A stretch of DNA of 35,510 nt from positions 1 to 35,510 of the forward strand of contig JAFWFV010000050.1 in the NCBI GenBank assembly GCA_017515465.1, read 5' to 3'. This document shows, piece by piece, positions 7,513 through 17,105 of this stretch; the stretch's first letter is position 1, and every line of letters starts with the position of its first letter. Source of the stretch: Clostridiales bacterium (GTDB lineage Bacteria; Bacillota; Clostridia; Saccharofermentanales; Saccharofermentanaceae). The translations under genes were made by a program, and so were the position numbers. A model generated the notes under the pieces. It was not told the DNA's origin. It made no database searches and saw nothing but the letters and a program-made list of their open reading frames with translations.

Positions 7513-9183
7513 TCACTCCGTCAGTCTCTTTTTGACAAACCTCATTCCGGCATACCATCCGGATACCGTCATCAGAACAAGTACCAGGGACAGCACTGAT
7601 CCGCACAGGACGGTGCTGCCCTTCCACATGTAGAGCAGATAGATCCCGCCGCAGATGAGGGCTGCCAGGAGCATTCCTGCCGCCAGATTGAAGAAGCAGT
7701 TCATGTTGCCCCTCAGAGCCACTGACTCATCGCTCCATACGGTATATGGGGAGATAGAGTCCATGCACACTCCGATGATCGTAGCGACTATTACGCTGAG
7801 AAGGGAGATGAACAGGTAATATAGCGAAGTCATGAACTCTGCCCCCAGTGAATAGGATGCGAAAATAACGGATATTGCCAGCGGGATGTAGGAGAACAAT
7901 ATCGCTGTCAGGGATTTGGCATAAACGATCCTGTCTAAGGGTATGGGGAGATATCGGATCATGTCGATATGTGCCCCCTCCCTGGTAAATGATGTTGATG
8001 CAATGGAATTGAGCCCCGCAGCGATAAAAGACATTGCGCATACCACGATCACGATAAGCACTCTCGACTGAGCCTGACCTCCTCTATATAGCGATATGAA
8101 GCGCAGGATGTTAACGTTATTCCTGGAAAGGGCAAAGAAGACTATGGACAGCACCGGCCATATCAGATTGGCATAGACACAGTTGGTCCTGTAGCTCATG
8201 GTCCTCATCAATACCCTCATTTCCTTCCTGAAGAATGCTGCAAAAGGAGATGATGTACGGGCCGTAAATCCGGATGTCTTTGCGGCGTTCCTGCCTGCAC
8301 CCAGGCACGCTGCAGTATAGAGTCCGTCGTTATAACACAGACGGCATATGAGTATCATGAATCCGTAGAACGCCGCCGTGATAAGGACTGCCAGGATAAG
8401 CGGCAGGATCTTGTGACTGCTCATGGAATCGATGATCATGGGCGTGGTCATGAACAAAACGTCACACAGGTCGTTAAAGCTGTTGGTCCCTGCAACGAGC
8501 ATGTCCACATAACGTTCGATGTTCATTCCTCCCTCTCCCCTGAATGACATGAGGAAGATAAAAGCGAATATGATGAACATCAGGGTTGAAGAATGGTAGA
8601 AGATGCTGATCTTTCTGACTTTCCTGAGGATGACCATCAGTACCATGCACAGGATCGCGCAATATATCATGGGCAGCATAGGGATCAGGAACAGGCCCGC
8701 GATAAAGGATATCATCCCTACAGGATCGAACAGGTAGGATGCTCCGAAATTCTCATATAGAGCCGTTGCCCATCCGATGAACATGGCAAGGAGCACCCCT
8801 GCAGTCATGACGTTTTCTGCCCTGTATGTATGCCAGAACTTGGAACTGAAGAGCTGTACGGGCGTTACGGGCATTGCCCTCAGGAATGACAGGTCACGGG
8901 CAAAATACATCACGTTGAATATTACCGGCATGGTGAATATCATCTCGAAGGAATTGATTATGTGTGTCAGGGATACGAGGGCATAATCCTTGTTGCCGAA
9001 GAACATCAGCAGGTTGGACAATAAATAGGTTATATAGCCCACCAGGATACTCGAAGGCACCATGATCAGGGCAAAGACTATGATGCCGAACACACTGTAT
9101 GTTCTGGCCTTGCCGGCAGAATCGGGCTTGGGCATCTCCAGACTCAGGCCAAAGGCTTTGTAGAGAGCTCTTATGGTACGCAT
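7513..9183 (-). CDS. ABC-2-type transporter permease
   Basis: The product has 556 residues and about twelve hydrophobic segments spread along its length, with polar loops between, as in large ABC-2 exporters that carry both permease halves in one chain. The N-terminal 30 residues and the stretch near residues 295-320 are cytoplasmic-looking. The ATP-binding gene lies immediately upstream, with only one base between its TGA and this ATG, so the two form one transporter. The substrate cannot be told from sequence. It is the last gene of the long minus-strand run that begins at xpt. No terminator is visible after it, where it meets the VWA gene tail to tail. Confidence 0.8.
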   Translation of the reverse strand: MRTIRALYKAFGLSLEMPKPDSAGKARTYSVFGIIVFALIMVPSSILVGYITYLLSNLLMFFGNKDYALVSLTHIINSFEMIFTMPVIFNVMYFARDLSFLRAMPVTPVQLFSSKFWHTYRAENVMTAGVLLAMFIGWATALYENFGASYLFDPVGMISFIAGLFLIPMLPMIYCAILCMVLMVILRKVRKISIFYHSSTLMFIIFAFIFLMSFRGEGGMNIERYVDMLVAGTNSFNDLCDVLFMTTPMIIDSMSSHKILPLILAVLITAAFYGFMILICRLCYNDGLYTAACLGAGRNAAKTSGFTARTSSPFAAFFRKEMRVLMRTMSYRTNCVYANLIWPVLSIVFFALSRNNVNILRFISLYRGGQAQSRVLIVIVVCAMSFIAAGLNSIASTSFTREGAHIDMIRYLPIPLDRIVYAKSLTAILFSYIPLAISVIFASYSLGAEFMTSLYYLFISLLSVIVATIIGVCMDSISPYTVWSDESVALRGNMNCFFNLAAGMLLAALICGGIYLLYMWKGSTVLCGSVLSLVLVLMTVSGWYAGMRFVKKRLTE

Positions 9184-9184
9184 G

Positions 9185-9910
9185 TCAGGAATCTCCCGAT
9201 GTCAGCTTGACGAAGATCTCTTCCAGATCCATTCCCCCGTTCATGGCGAGCAGCTCATCTACGGTCCCGCTGTATACGAGACCTCCCCGGTCGATGATCA
9301 TTATCCTGTCGCAGAGCTTTTCTGCAACCTCCAGCACATGTGTGGAAAAAAGTACGCAGTTGCCCGCTGCGGCATGCTCCCTCATCAGTTGCTTCAATTC
9401 ATAGGATGCAGCAGGGTCCAGGCCTGTCATGGGCTCATCTAATATCCATACCTTGGGATCATGGATGAGTGCAGCTATGACCATTAGTTTCTGGCGCATT
9501 CCGTGGGAATACTCTCTCATGGGGGTGCCGAGCTTGTCGGTGATGTTAAATCTGGATGCCAGTTCCTCTGCCCGTTTTTTCCTGTATTCTCCATCTACGC
9601 CATAGATGTCTGCAATGAAATTGATGTATTCCATTCCGGTGAGCTGGACCAGGATATCGGGATTATCCGCAATATAGGCGAAGTTCTTCTTTGCCTCCAT
9701 AGCATCTGATACGATGTCGAATCCGCATATCTCGGCAGTGCCTGACGTGGGCTTTAGGATGCCCGTGAGCATCTTGATGACAGTCGTCTTGCCTGCACCG
9801 TTAGGTCCTGCAAAACCTACGATCTCCCCTTCATTGATCTCGAAAGAGATATCCGTCGCAGCTTTCGTTCCGCTGCCGTAGATCATCGTAAGGCCGTCTG
9901 CTCTGATCAT
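9185..9910 (-). CDS. ABC transporter ATP-binding protein (ABC-2 exporter type)
   Basis: The 241-residue product is a single nucleotide-binding domain. It shows Walker A GPNGAGKTT (about residues 35-43), signature YSHGMRQKL, Walker B WILDEPMTGLD and the switch histidine in STHVLEVAE. It belongs to the drug/lipid/antibiotic-export class that pairs with ABC-2 permeases, here the gene at 7513-9183. The ATG overlaps the TGA of the MscS gene (ATGA, 9907-9910) and has no clear ribosome binding site, which suggests translational coupling. The substrate is unknown. Confidence 0.9.
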   Translation of the reverse strand: MIRADGLTMIYGSGTKAATDISFEINEGEIVGFAGPNGAGKTTVIKMLTGILKPTSGTAEICGFDIVSDAMEAKKNFAYIADNPDILVQLTGMEYINFIADIYGVDGEYRKKRAEELASRFNITDKLGTPMREYSHGMRQKLMVIAALIHDPKVWILDEPMTGLDPAASYELKQLMREHAAAGNCVLFSTHVLEVAEKLCDRIMIIDRGGLVYSGTVDELLAMNGGMDLEEIFVKLTSGDS

Positions 9911-10770
9911 GTCTTGTTAACAACGTTTACGTAATTGTAAGGTATCTCTATTCCGTTCTTCCTGAATGTCTCATTGATCTTTGTGTTGATCTCGTCCTTT
10001 ACTACCTCAGTGGGTATCTTGCTGTAGTATACGGTAACAGCCAGGACCAGGGAACTCTCAGCATAGTTCAGGAAATATACGGGGCTGTAGTGTCTCTTGC
10101 CATCCTTGCCCTTGCGGCCGGGAACGGTCTTGTCGCTCTTCTCGATCACTTCATATATCAGTTTCTTGGCCAGTGCCACATCGCTGTCGTATCCGATATT
10201 GAACTTCATCTGCACGGACTTCAGATCCAGTCCGTAACTGCAGTTGATTATGTACATGTTGTTGATCTTGCTGTTGGGAATGATCTCACGCAGGGAATCG
10301 ATGGTAACCAGGACAACATGACGCATGTTGATATCCTCGACCACGCCTGCGGTACCGTTGTCCAGCTCGATCCTGTCACCTATGTCAAAAGGCTTATAGA
10401 TGCTGATTATTATTCCTGCTATTACATCCTTTATAACGTCCTGAGCCGCAAACGTCAGAACTGCGATGAGGACGGATGTTCCTCCGAGGACCGTGGTCCA
10501 CAGGCTCTTGGCACCTGCAAAGGATGAGATTCCGAGGATTACCACCACCACCGTGATCACGATATCCAGGAGATTGCGGAAGAAGGCAATGTGGATACCC
10601 TTCTTTTTCTTTTCAAGATTTACAAAGATCTTGTGGTTGATGGCCTTGAATATCCTGATGAAGATGAGGACAGCGAGAACCGTCACAAATATCTCCAGTG
10701 CGATCATTACAGGTTTGAATGCGTCATCGGATATGAGCTTGCTGATTTTGTCCAGAAGATCTTTGATCAT
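9907..10770 (-). CDS. mscS: Small-conductance mechanosensitive channel (MscS family)
   Basis: The 287-residue product has three hydrophobic segments (about residues 21-41, 66-84, 92-125). The third is the pore helix, with the family pattern AAQDVIKDVIAGI followed by YKPFDIGDRIEL, the start of the cytoplasmic beta domain. The C-terminal alpha/beta part follows. MscS channels open under membrane tension and release solutes on hypo-osmotic shock. The length is normal for the family. The start overlaps the fumC stop (10767-10770) and GAGG is eight bases upstream. Its place between fumarase and an ABC exporter is unusual, but coupling implies co-expression. Confidence 0.92.
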   Translation of the reverse strand: MIKDLLDKISKLISDDAFKPVMIALEIFVTVLAVLIFIRIFKAINHKIFVNLEKKKKGIHIAFFRNLLDIVITVVVVILGISSFAGAKSLWTTVLGGTSVLIAVLTFAAQDVIKDVIAGIIISIYKPFDIGDRIELDNGTAGVVEDINMRHVVLVTIDSLREIIPNSKINNMYIINCSYGLDLKSVQMKFNIGYDSDVALAKKLIYEVIEKSDKTVPGRKGKDGKRHYSPVYFLNYAESSLVLAVTVYYSKIPTEVVKDEINTKINETFRKNGIEIPYNYVNVVNKT

Positions 10771-12131
10771 ATCATGTCCTCAGGCCTGAATACCTCATCG
10801 AACCTCTCCGCAGTCAGGAAGCCCAGACCTACACATGCTTCCTTCAGCGATATGTTCTCATTATATGCCTTCTTGGCAACCTTTGCCGCATTTTCATATC
10901 CGATGTAGGGATTGAGTGCCGTAACCAGCATCAGGGAATTCCTGAGGTTATACTCCATCTTGTCCCTGTTGGCCTTAAGTCCCACGAGGCAGTTATCGAT
11001 AAACGAATCGATGGAATCCGAGAGGAGATTTGCCGACTGGATGAAATTATATGCGATAACGGGCATGAACACATTCAGTTCGAAATTGCCCTGTGAAGCT
11101 GCAAAGCCGATGGCCGCATCGTTGCCCATGACCTGGACCGCACACATGGTAACAGCTTCGCACTGGGTGGGATTGACCTTGCCGGGCATTATAGAGCTGC
11201 CGGGTTCGTTGGCAGGGATCGTTATCTCACCTAACCCGCATCTGGGACCTGACGCCAGCCATCTGACATCGTTTGCGATCTTCATCATATCGGCTGCCAG
11301 AGCCTTAAGTGCTCCATGAGCAAATACAATAGCATCCTTTGATGTCAATGCATGGAACTTGTTGGACTCTGATACGAATGATATTCCCGTCAGTTCGGAA
11401 ATAGCTTTTGCGGCTTCCTCGCCGAAACCTTCCGGTGCATTGATACCGGTACCTACTGCCGTACCTCCCAAAGCAAGTTCCTTGAGATCGGGCAGGGACT
11501 GTTCCAGATATGTGATGCACTTTTCTGCCATTCCTCTCCATCCTGAGATCTCCTGGCTGAAGGCGATGGGAGTCGCATCCTGGAGATGAGTCCTGCCGCT
11601 CTTGATGATCCCCTTATTCTCCTCCTCCAGAGTCCTGAATACTTCGACCAGTCTCTCAAGAGAGGGAATCACTTTTTTTTCTATGATAAGGACCGCCGCA
11701 ATGTGCATAGCGGTAGGGAATGTATCGTTAGAGCTCTGGCTCATATTAACGGTATCATTGGGATGGAGGATCTTTTGACCTGCCAGTTCATTCCCCCGGT
11801 TAGCAATAACCTCGTTCATGTTCATGTTGGACTGTGTCCCTGAACCTGTCTGCCATACGACCAAAGGGAAATTATCGTCGAGCTTACCCTCCAGCACTTC
11901 CTCTGAAGCCTTTGCGATTGCTTCGAGCCTGCTGTCGTCCAGCTTGCCGAGACGGTTGTTGGCAACAGCTGCACCGCGCTTAAGGATTGCGAATGCTCTG
12001 ATTATCTCTACGGGCATCTTTTCCCCGCCGATCCTGAAATTCTGGTAGCTCCTCTGGGTCTGGGCAGCCCAGTATTTATCTGCGGGGACCTTCATCTCCC
12101 CCATTGAGTCATGTTCTATACGGTATTCCAT
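10767..12131 (-). CDS. fumC: Fumarate hydratase, class II
   Basis: The 454-residue product has normal length for class II fumarase, the iron-independent enzyme that interconverts fumarate and malate. Conserved blocks are visible: SGTQSNMNMNEV, HPNDTVNMSQSSND, SGRTHLQDATP, and the superfamily signature GSSIMPGKVNPTQ near residue 315. The aspartase/argininosuccinate lyase superfamily shares this signature, but the first two blocks fit fumarase best. AGGAGG precedes the ATG by seven bases. It begins 22 bases after the last nucleoside-permease gene, with no terminator between, so it may belong to the xpt-led operon. Confidence 0.93.
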   Translation of the reverse strand: MEYRIEHDSMGEMKVPADKYWAAQTQRSYQNFRIGGEKMPVEIIRAFAILKRGAAVANNRLGKLDDSRLEAIAKASEEVLEGKLDDNFPLVVWQTGSGTQSNMNMNEVIANRGNELAGQKILHPNDTVNMSQSSNDTFPTAMHIAAVLIIEKKVIPSLERLVEVFRTLEEENKGIIKSGRTHLQDATPIAFSQEISGWRGMAEKCITYLEQSLPDLKELALGGTAVGTGINAPEGFGEEAAKAISELTGISFVSESNKFHALTSKDAIVFAHGALKALAADMMKIANDVRWLASGPRCGLGEITIPANEPGSSIMPGKVNPTQCEAVTMCAVQVMGNDAAIGFAASQGNFELNVFMPVIAYNFIQSANLLSDSIDSFIDNCLVGLKANRDKMEYNLRNSLMLVTALNPYIGYENAAKVAKKAYNENISLKEACVGLGFLTAERFDEVFRPEDMI

Positions 12132-12153
12132 GTGAAATCCTCCTAATTAGTGA

Positions 12154-13149
12154 TCAACGGTCTTCCCTGTAATAGTTGAGTCCTATTGCCGCAGGCTGTC
12201 CGGACTTCTTGTTCTTACGCATCGAATCCACAACGAGGATGAGGAGCGTAATGATGAAAGGCAGTGCGGAGAAGAACTGGGCAGGGATGTTTCCCAGCCA
12301 TCCCAGCAGACCCGGGAATGTTGATGCCAGGGAACCGCTGTATACTCTCAGGGTATTGAAGAATCCGAATACGAAGGTTCCCACTACTGCCATTGCGGGA
12401 TTCCAATTAACAAAAATAACAAGAGCGATGGAGATCCATCCGTAGCCGTTGATCCAGCAGTTGCTGCCCTCGAAGGTGCCGCCCATGTTAAGTCCCATGT
12501 AAAGGCCGCCCAGACCCATGATGCCTGAACCGACCATGATGTGTATATACTTCATCAGAGGGATATTGATACCCATGGAATCTGCAGCGCCCGGATTCTC
12601 GCCTATGGCCCTCAGTTCCAGTCCCAGTGTGGTCGTGTTAAGATAGATCCAGCACAGAACGGCGATCCCGACAGCGATATATACCATTATGTTATGGGAA
12701 AAGAATATCTTTCCGATACCCGGGATGTCCGACAGGAGGGGGATCTCCATGTCGCTGAAGCTGTTTACCATTCTGGGGGCACTGCCCATCTGGGGCCAGT
12801 CGTTGCCTAATCCGTTTCCTATGAAATAATACAGGGCAACGCCGAATGTCGTTATGGTAAGACCTGTAACATTCTGATTTGCCTGAAGTGTTACCGTCAG
12901 GAATGAGAACAGCGCACCGACCAGTGCAGACGATATGAATGCGATCATCATGCCGACAAAAAGGGAATCCGCCCTGCAGCCTACTATGTATCCGAGGACC
13001 GCACCAATGGCCATGGTACCCTCAACACCGAGATTGAGGCTGCCGCTCTTTTCTATCATTATCTCGCCCACCGTACCGTACAGGAGCGGGATACTGTATA
13101 CGACGATGCTGAAGAAGAAAAGCGTTAAGACTGATAAGGAATCTGTCAT
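12154..13149 (-). CDS. ABC transporter permease, BMP-type nucleoside/purine importer (NupQ-like)
   Basis: The 331-residue product is a polytopic inner-membrane protein of the BPD-transp-2 family. It has about eight to nine hydrophobic segments and the family stretch EKSGSLNLGVEGTMAIGA (about residues 33-50). It resembles the second permease of nucleoside importers such as B. subtilis NupQ. It overlaps the first permease gene by four bases (ATGA at 13146-13149), and GGAGG lies ten bases before the ATG. With the neighbouring permease, ATPase and BMP lipoprotein it completes a full importer. The xpt gene upstream suggests purine bases or nucleosides as cargo. Confidence 0.88.
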   Translation of the reverse strand: MTDSLSVLTLFFFSIVVYSIPLLYGTVGEIMIEKSGSLNLGVEGTMAIGAVLGYIVGCRADSLFVGMMIAFISSALVGALFSFLTVTLQANQNVTGLTITTFGVALYYFIGNGLGNDWPQMGSAPRMVNSFSDMEIPLLSDIPGIGKIFFSHNIMVYIAVGIAVLCWIYLNTTTLGLELRAIGENPGAADSMGINIPLMKYIHIMVGSGIMGLGGLYMGLNMGGTFEGSNCWINGYGWISIALVIFVNWNPAMAVVGTFVFGFFNTLRVYSGSLASTFPGLLGWLGNIPAQFFSALPFIITLLILVVDSMRKNKKSGQPAAIGLNYYREDR

Positions 13150-14249
13150 TTCGATGCATCCTCCTTACGTTTTACTATCTTGAACGTGACCGTGAAGTCG
13201 CTGACCAGCACTGCAAACAGGATTATGCCCTGGAGCAGATCAGCATAGTTGCGGTCGATGGCAGGATATGACGTGGATGCCGCCTGACATCCGTACTGAA
13301 GTATGGAGATCAGGATGCTGGCTACGAAAATCCCGGGTATGGACAGTTTGGACAGCCATGCCACGACGATACCGGTCCATCCGACACTGTTGGTCATGGA
13401 TGAAGATACTGTGGCAGACGCAGACGCCGAGAAAGCTCCCGCCAGTCCTATCAGGGATGCGGACAGGAACATGGTCCTGAGCGTAACACGCTTTACCTTG
13501 ATGCCTGCGTATCTGGCTGTATCGGAACTGTCGCCCACGACTGCGATCTCATAGCCCTGCTTGGTATATTTCAGATATACGTAGATGATCACCGTGAGGA
13601 TCAGCGTAAATATTACCGAGTAGAGCAGATTGAATGCCCCGATATGGATGCCGGGCATCTCTGCATTTTCCGGGAACTTCGCAAATATCGGTCTGGCCGA
13701 ATCATCCCTCAGGAAGAAGTTCCAGTCTGCCTTAGTCTCGCCGAAGTACTTCACTCCATACAGGACTATATAGTTGATCATGAGAGTTATAAGGGTCTCA
13801 TTCGTGTTGAACCTGCATTTCAGGAATGCTACTGCGAGTCCAATGAGACCGCTGGAAATGATGGCCGCCAGGCACATCAGCGGTATGAGCGCTGCCGTAG
13901 GGAGCGATCCAAAATTAAATGCAACGGCCGCCGCACACATGGCGCCTACCAGGAATTCACCTTCCCCGCCGATGTTCCAGAAACGCATCTTGAAAGACAG
14001 GGCAAGTGCCAGAGATACCATAAGGAGCGGCACGAACACCTTGAGAAAGCCTTCAACGCTCTTGTACGCATACCTGTTTCCGATGAGACCTATGGTAAGC
14101 ATATCTTTGTAGTATGAGACCGGGTTGATGCCCAGTACCGAAAGAAGGATCGCACCTATTCCCATGGAAATGATGATCGCAACGATATAGCAGACGATCC
14201 TTCTGACAAGGGTGTTGCCAGATCTTTTTACCAGGTGGAGGTTATTCAT
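13146..14249 (-). CDS. ABC transporter permease, BMP-type nucleoside/purine importer (NupP-like)
   Basis: The product is about 367 residues with roughly nine hydrophobic segments. It has the family patterns RFWNIGGEGEFLVGA and FNTNETLITLMINYI seen in the first permease of BMP-type importers. AGGAGG is nine bases before the ATG at 14249 and only three before an in-frame ATG at 14255, so the inner start is preferred. Its 5' end overlaps the end of the ATPase gene and its 3' end overlaps the second permease gene, a tightly packed importer operon. Confidence 0.88.
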   Translation of the reverse strand: MNNLHLVKRSGNTLVRRIVCYIVAIIISMGIGAILLSVLGINPVSYYKDMLTIGLIGNRYAYKSVEGFLKVFVPLLMVSLALALSFKMRFWNIGGEGEFLVGAMCAAAVAFNFGSLPTAALIPLMCLAAIISSGLIGLAVAFLKCRFNTNETLITLMINYIVLYGVKYFGETKADWNFFLRDDSARPIFAKFPENAEMPGIHIGAFNLLYSVIFTLILTVIIYVYLKYTKQGYEIAVVGDSSDTARYAGIKVKRVTLRTMFLSASLIGLAGAFSASASATVSSSMTNSVGWTGIVVAWLSKLSIPGIFVASILISILQYGCQAASTSYPAIDRNYADLLQGIILFAVLVSDFTVTFKIVKRKEDASK

Positions 14250-15858
14250 CGTCATCCACCTCCTCTGCAGGTTCGGGACCTCTCTCCCACTCCTCCATCG
14301 TGAGCGCAGAGTCTGATGCTATACCGGCTGTCTTGCCTGATTTGGATGTCAGATCCAGCGCACCGGTCATCATTAGTCCGAGTTCTTCCTTGTTTGTCTT
14401 GGCTGCGTGGACAACGCCCATGAGCCTGCCATGGCACATTACCATGATCTTGTCACACAAAGCCATCATAACGTCCAGGTCCTCACCGACGAACAGGATC
14501 CCGACACCCTTTTTCTTCTGTTCATTGAGTATATCGTAGACCATGTAGGATGAATGTATGTCGAGTCCCCTGACGGCATATGCCGTGACTATTACATTAG
14601 GGGATGAATTGATCTCACGGCCCAGGAGGACCTTCTGTACGTTACCGCCTGACAGTCTTCTGACGGGAGTGTCTATGGAAGGCGTTACCACCTCATAATC
14701 CTTAACTATCGCAGCGGCCTCTTTCCTGCCGGTCTTACGGTCAACAAAAGGGCCCTTGCCTTTTTTGTATTTTTTGAGGATCACGTTATCGACGATGGAC
14801 AGTGAAGGTGCCAGTCCCATTCCCAGTCTGTCCTCGGGGATAAACGAAAATGCGATGCCCTGGGCAAAGATCGTCTTTGGGGAAAGACCTGCTATGTTCT
14901 TGCCCTTATGTACGATGGATCCCTTCTCGACAGGCCTCAGTCCCGCTATTGCCTCGCAAAGCTCTTTCTGACCTGATCCGGCGATGCCTGCAACACCAAG
15001 CATCTCACCGCCTCTGATATAGAAATTGAGGCCTTCGACGGCAATACTGCCCTCATCGCCCCTGATCGTCAGATCACGTATCTCCAGGAGAGGAGTAGTC
15101 TTGCGGAGTTCCCCCCTCTCGATATTGAGATCCACCTTGTGTCCGACCATGAGTTCAGTTAGTTTCTTCTCGTCGGTCTCCGATGTCTTGACCGTATCAA
15201 TGTATTCGCCCTTGCGCAGAACGGCAACACGGTCGGATATCTCCATGACCTCGTTGAGCTTATGTGTGATTATTATTATCGAATGACCCTGTTCCTTCAT
15301 CTTGCGGAGAACGTCAAAGAGTTTCCTGGTCTCCTGGATGGTAAGGACCGCCGTCGGTTCGTCGAGTATTATCACTCTGGCTCCGTTATAGAGAACCTTG
15401 AGGATCTCCAGTGTCTGTTTCTCGGAAACGGACATGAGCGATACCTGCTTTTTGGCATCGACGGTAAATCCGAACTTGGCAGCGAAATCTTCGACCTCTT
15501 TGTACCTGTCTTTTTTGAGCAGGATCCCCTTGTTCAGAACGCCTGCCCATATGTTGTCAGCACAGCTGAATGCCTCCACCAGCTTGAAATGCTGATGAAC
15601 CATGCCTATACCCAGCCTGACTGAATCTTCAGGCGAGGATATCGATACTTTCTTGCCGTCCACGAAAATAGAACCGCTGTCGGGCGCATAGATGCCCGAC
15701 AGCATGTTCATAAGTGTCGTTTTGCCGGAACCGTTCTCACCCAGCAGGGCAAGGATCTCACCCTTTTTGAGGTTGAGGTTTATGTTCCTGTTAGCTTTGA
15801 TACTGCCGAAAGTCTTGGATATCCCTCTCAGCTCAATGGCATATTCGCCGTCTGCCAT
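14242..15858 (-). CDS. ABC transporter ATP-binding protein with two nucleotide-binding domains (NupO-like)
   Basis: The 538-residue product carries two ATPase domains in tandem, as in sugar and nucleoside importers. The first (about residues 5-240) has Walker A GENGSGKTT and Walker B VIILDEPTAVLT, but its signature is MSVSEKQ rather than the usual LSVGxxQ. The second (about 255-510) has a degenerate Walker A, GIAGSGQKE, a good signature LSGGNVQK, and VTAYAVRGLD where an acidic Walker B is expected. A weak second domain is usual in this family. The C-terminal 30 residues are acidic and extra. It starts ten bases after the BMP lipoprotein gene. Confidence 0.9.
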   Translation of the reverse strand: MADGEYAIELRGISKTFGSIKANRNINLNLKKGEILALLGENGSGKTTLMNMLSGIYAPDSGSIFVDGKKVSISSPEDSVRLGIGMVHQHFKLVEAFSCADNIWAGVLNKGILLKKDRYKEVEDFAAKFGFTVDAKKQVSLMSVSEKQTLEILKVLYNGARVIILDEPTAVLTIQETRKLFDVLRKMKEQGHSIIIITHKLNEVMEISDRVAVLRKGEYIDTVKTSETDEKKLTELMVGHKVDLNIERGELRKTTPLLEIRDLTIRGDEGSIAVEGLNFYIRGGEMLGVAGIAGSGQKELCEAIAGLRPVEKGSIVHKGKNIAGLSPKTIFAQGIAFSFIPEDRLGMGLAPSLSIVDNVILKKYKKGKGPFVDRKTGRKEAAAIVKDYEVVTPSIDTPVRRLSGGNVQKVLLGREINSSPNVIVTAYAVRGLDIHSSYMVYDILNEQKKKGVGILFVGEDLDVMMALCDKIMVMCHGRLMGVVHAAKTNKEELGLMMTGALDLTSKSGKTAGIASDSALTMEEWERGPEPAEEVDDDE

Positions 15859-15868
15859 AAATACCTCT

Positions 15869-17074
15869 TTACTCTGCTACGACGCCTTCTACGTAATAGT
15901 TCATGGAACCCTGGATAACTCCGTCATCTACTGAAGGTCCGCCTGCTGCAACGATGACTGTACCGTCATTTGTCTTGAGATCCTCATCGTTCATGGTAAC
16001 CGTAACAGAACCTGCTGCTCCGGAGAAAGAGAGCTTTGTGCCGGAGAATACATCCCACTCACCGGATACCATGAGGTTCCTGGCAAGATCGATGGCTTCT
16101 GCGGTCTCAGGCGTGCAGTTGCCGGTAAGAGGTGAGATATCTACCATACCCTCTGTGAGACCGCCGTAGTAGTTGCCGATCTCGGGAACGATCTGCTTGC
16201 CGTTCATAACTGTTTCCATAGCGAGCTGATAATAAACGTTCCAGTTCCATACGGGTGCTGTCAGGTGAGCTGCGGGAGCCTGTTCAGACATGTCAGAGTT
16301 GTATCCGCAGCCGAATACTCCTTTTTCTGCAGCTACGATCTGAGGCTGTGCACTGTCACAGTGCTGAGCGATGACGCAGCAGTTGTATGTATCGATCAAT
16401 ACCTCTGCAGCCTGTCTCTCCTTTTCCTGATCACCCCATGTGGAGATCTGGTTTACATGGATGACTGCATCGGGGTTAACGGCCTTTGCACCGAGAGCAA
16501 AAGCATTGATGCCTGAGCATGTCTCAGCATACTCGGTTCCCCATGCGGATACGTAACCGATATTGTTGTTGCCGAGTTCAAGTGTCTTGTATCCGGCTGC
16601 GATACCTGCGAGGTATCTGGCCTGATAGATACGTCCGAAATAATTATTGAAGTTCGTGTCATTGGAGAGATAGCCTGTTGCATGTGAGAATGCGATGTCA
16701 GGATACTCTGCTGCCTTGTCGTTGAATGCGTTGAGATAGCCGAAGCTGATACCGAAGATGATGTCGCATCCCTGTCCGGCCAGCTGGTCGATGGCATTGG
16801 CTACAGCCGTATCATCCTCGGGTACGTTATCTACGATCTTCAGTTGTGTTGCGGGATCGAGGCCAAGATCATTCATGGCTGTGGTAATACCGTTGTGGTG
16901 TGCGTATGTATATCCGGCCGTATCATTCTGGCTGTTGATATAGATAGCGCCTACCGTGAAATCAGATCCTGACTGAGAATCTGAACCCTCTGTTGTTGCT
17001 CCGCATCCGGCGAAAGCAAAGATTGACGTTACTGCCATTACGGAAGCAGCAACAAGTGACAAAAACCTCTTCAT
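15869..17074 (-). CDS. BMP-family substrate-binding lipoprotein (nucleoside/purine ABC importer)
   Basis: The 401-residue product has a lipoprotein signal peptide with lipobox FAGC (Cys at about residue 24) and a BMP/PnrA-like periplasmic-binding-protein fold. Recognisable stretches are VGAIYINSQNDTAGYTYAHHNG, here read in two parts (VGAIYINSQND and GYTYAHHNG), then AGQGCDIIFGISFGY and NNNIGYVSAWGTEY. It would capture the substrate outside the cell for the permeases encoded downstream. Xpt, 31 bases upstream with no terminator between, makes a purine base or nucleoside the likely cargo. Other BMP proteins bind different ligands, so this is not proven. Confidence 0.9.
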   Translation of the reverse strand: MKRFLSLVAASVMAVTSIFAFAGCGATTEGSDSQSGSDFTVGAIYINSQNDTAGYTYAHHNGITTAMNDLGLDPATQLKIVDNVPEDDTAVANAIDQLAGQGCDIIFGISFGYLNAFNDKAAEYPDIAFSHATGYLSNDTNFNNYFGRIYQARYLAGIAAGYKTLELGNNNIGYVSAWGTEYAETCSGINAFALGAKAVNPDAVIHVNQISTWGDQEKERQAAEVLIDTYNCCVIAQHCDSAQPQIVAAEKGVFGCGYNSDMSEQAPAAHLTAPVWNWNVYYQLAMETVMNGKQIVPEIGNYYGGLTEGMVDISPLTGNCTPETAEAIDLARNLMVSGEWDVFSGTKLSFSGAAGSVTVTMNDEDLKTNDGTVIVAAGGPSVDDGVIQGSMNYYVEGVVAE

Positions 17075-17105
17075 AAAGGGCCTCCTAAAAAATAATAAGC
17101 AATTG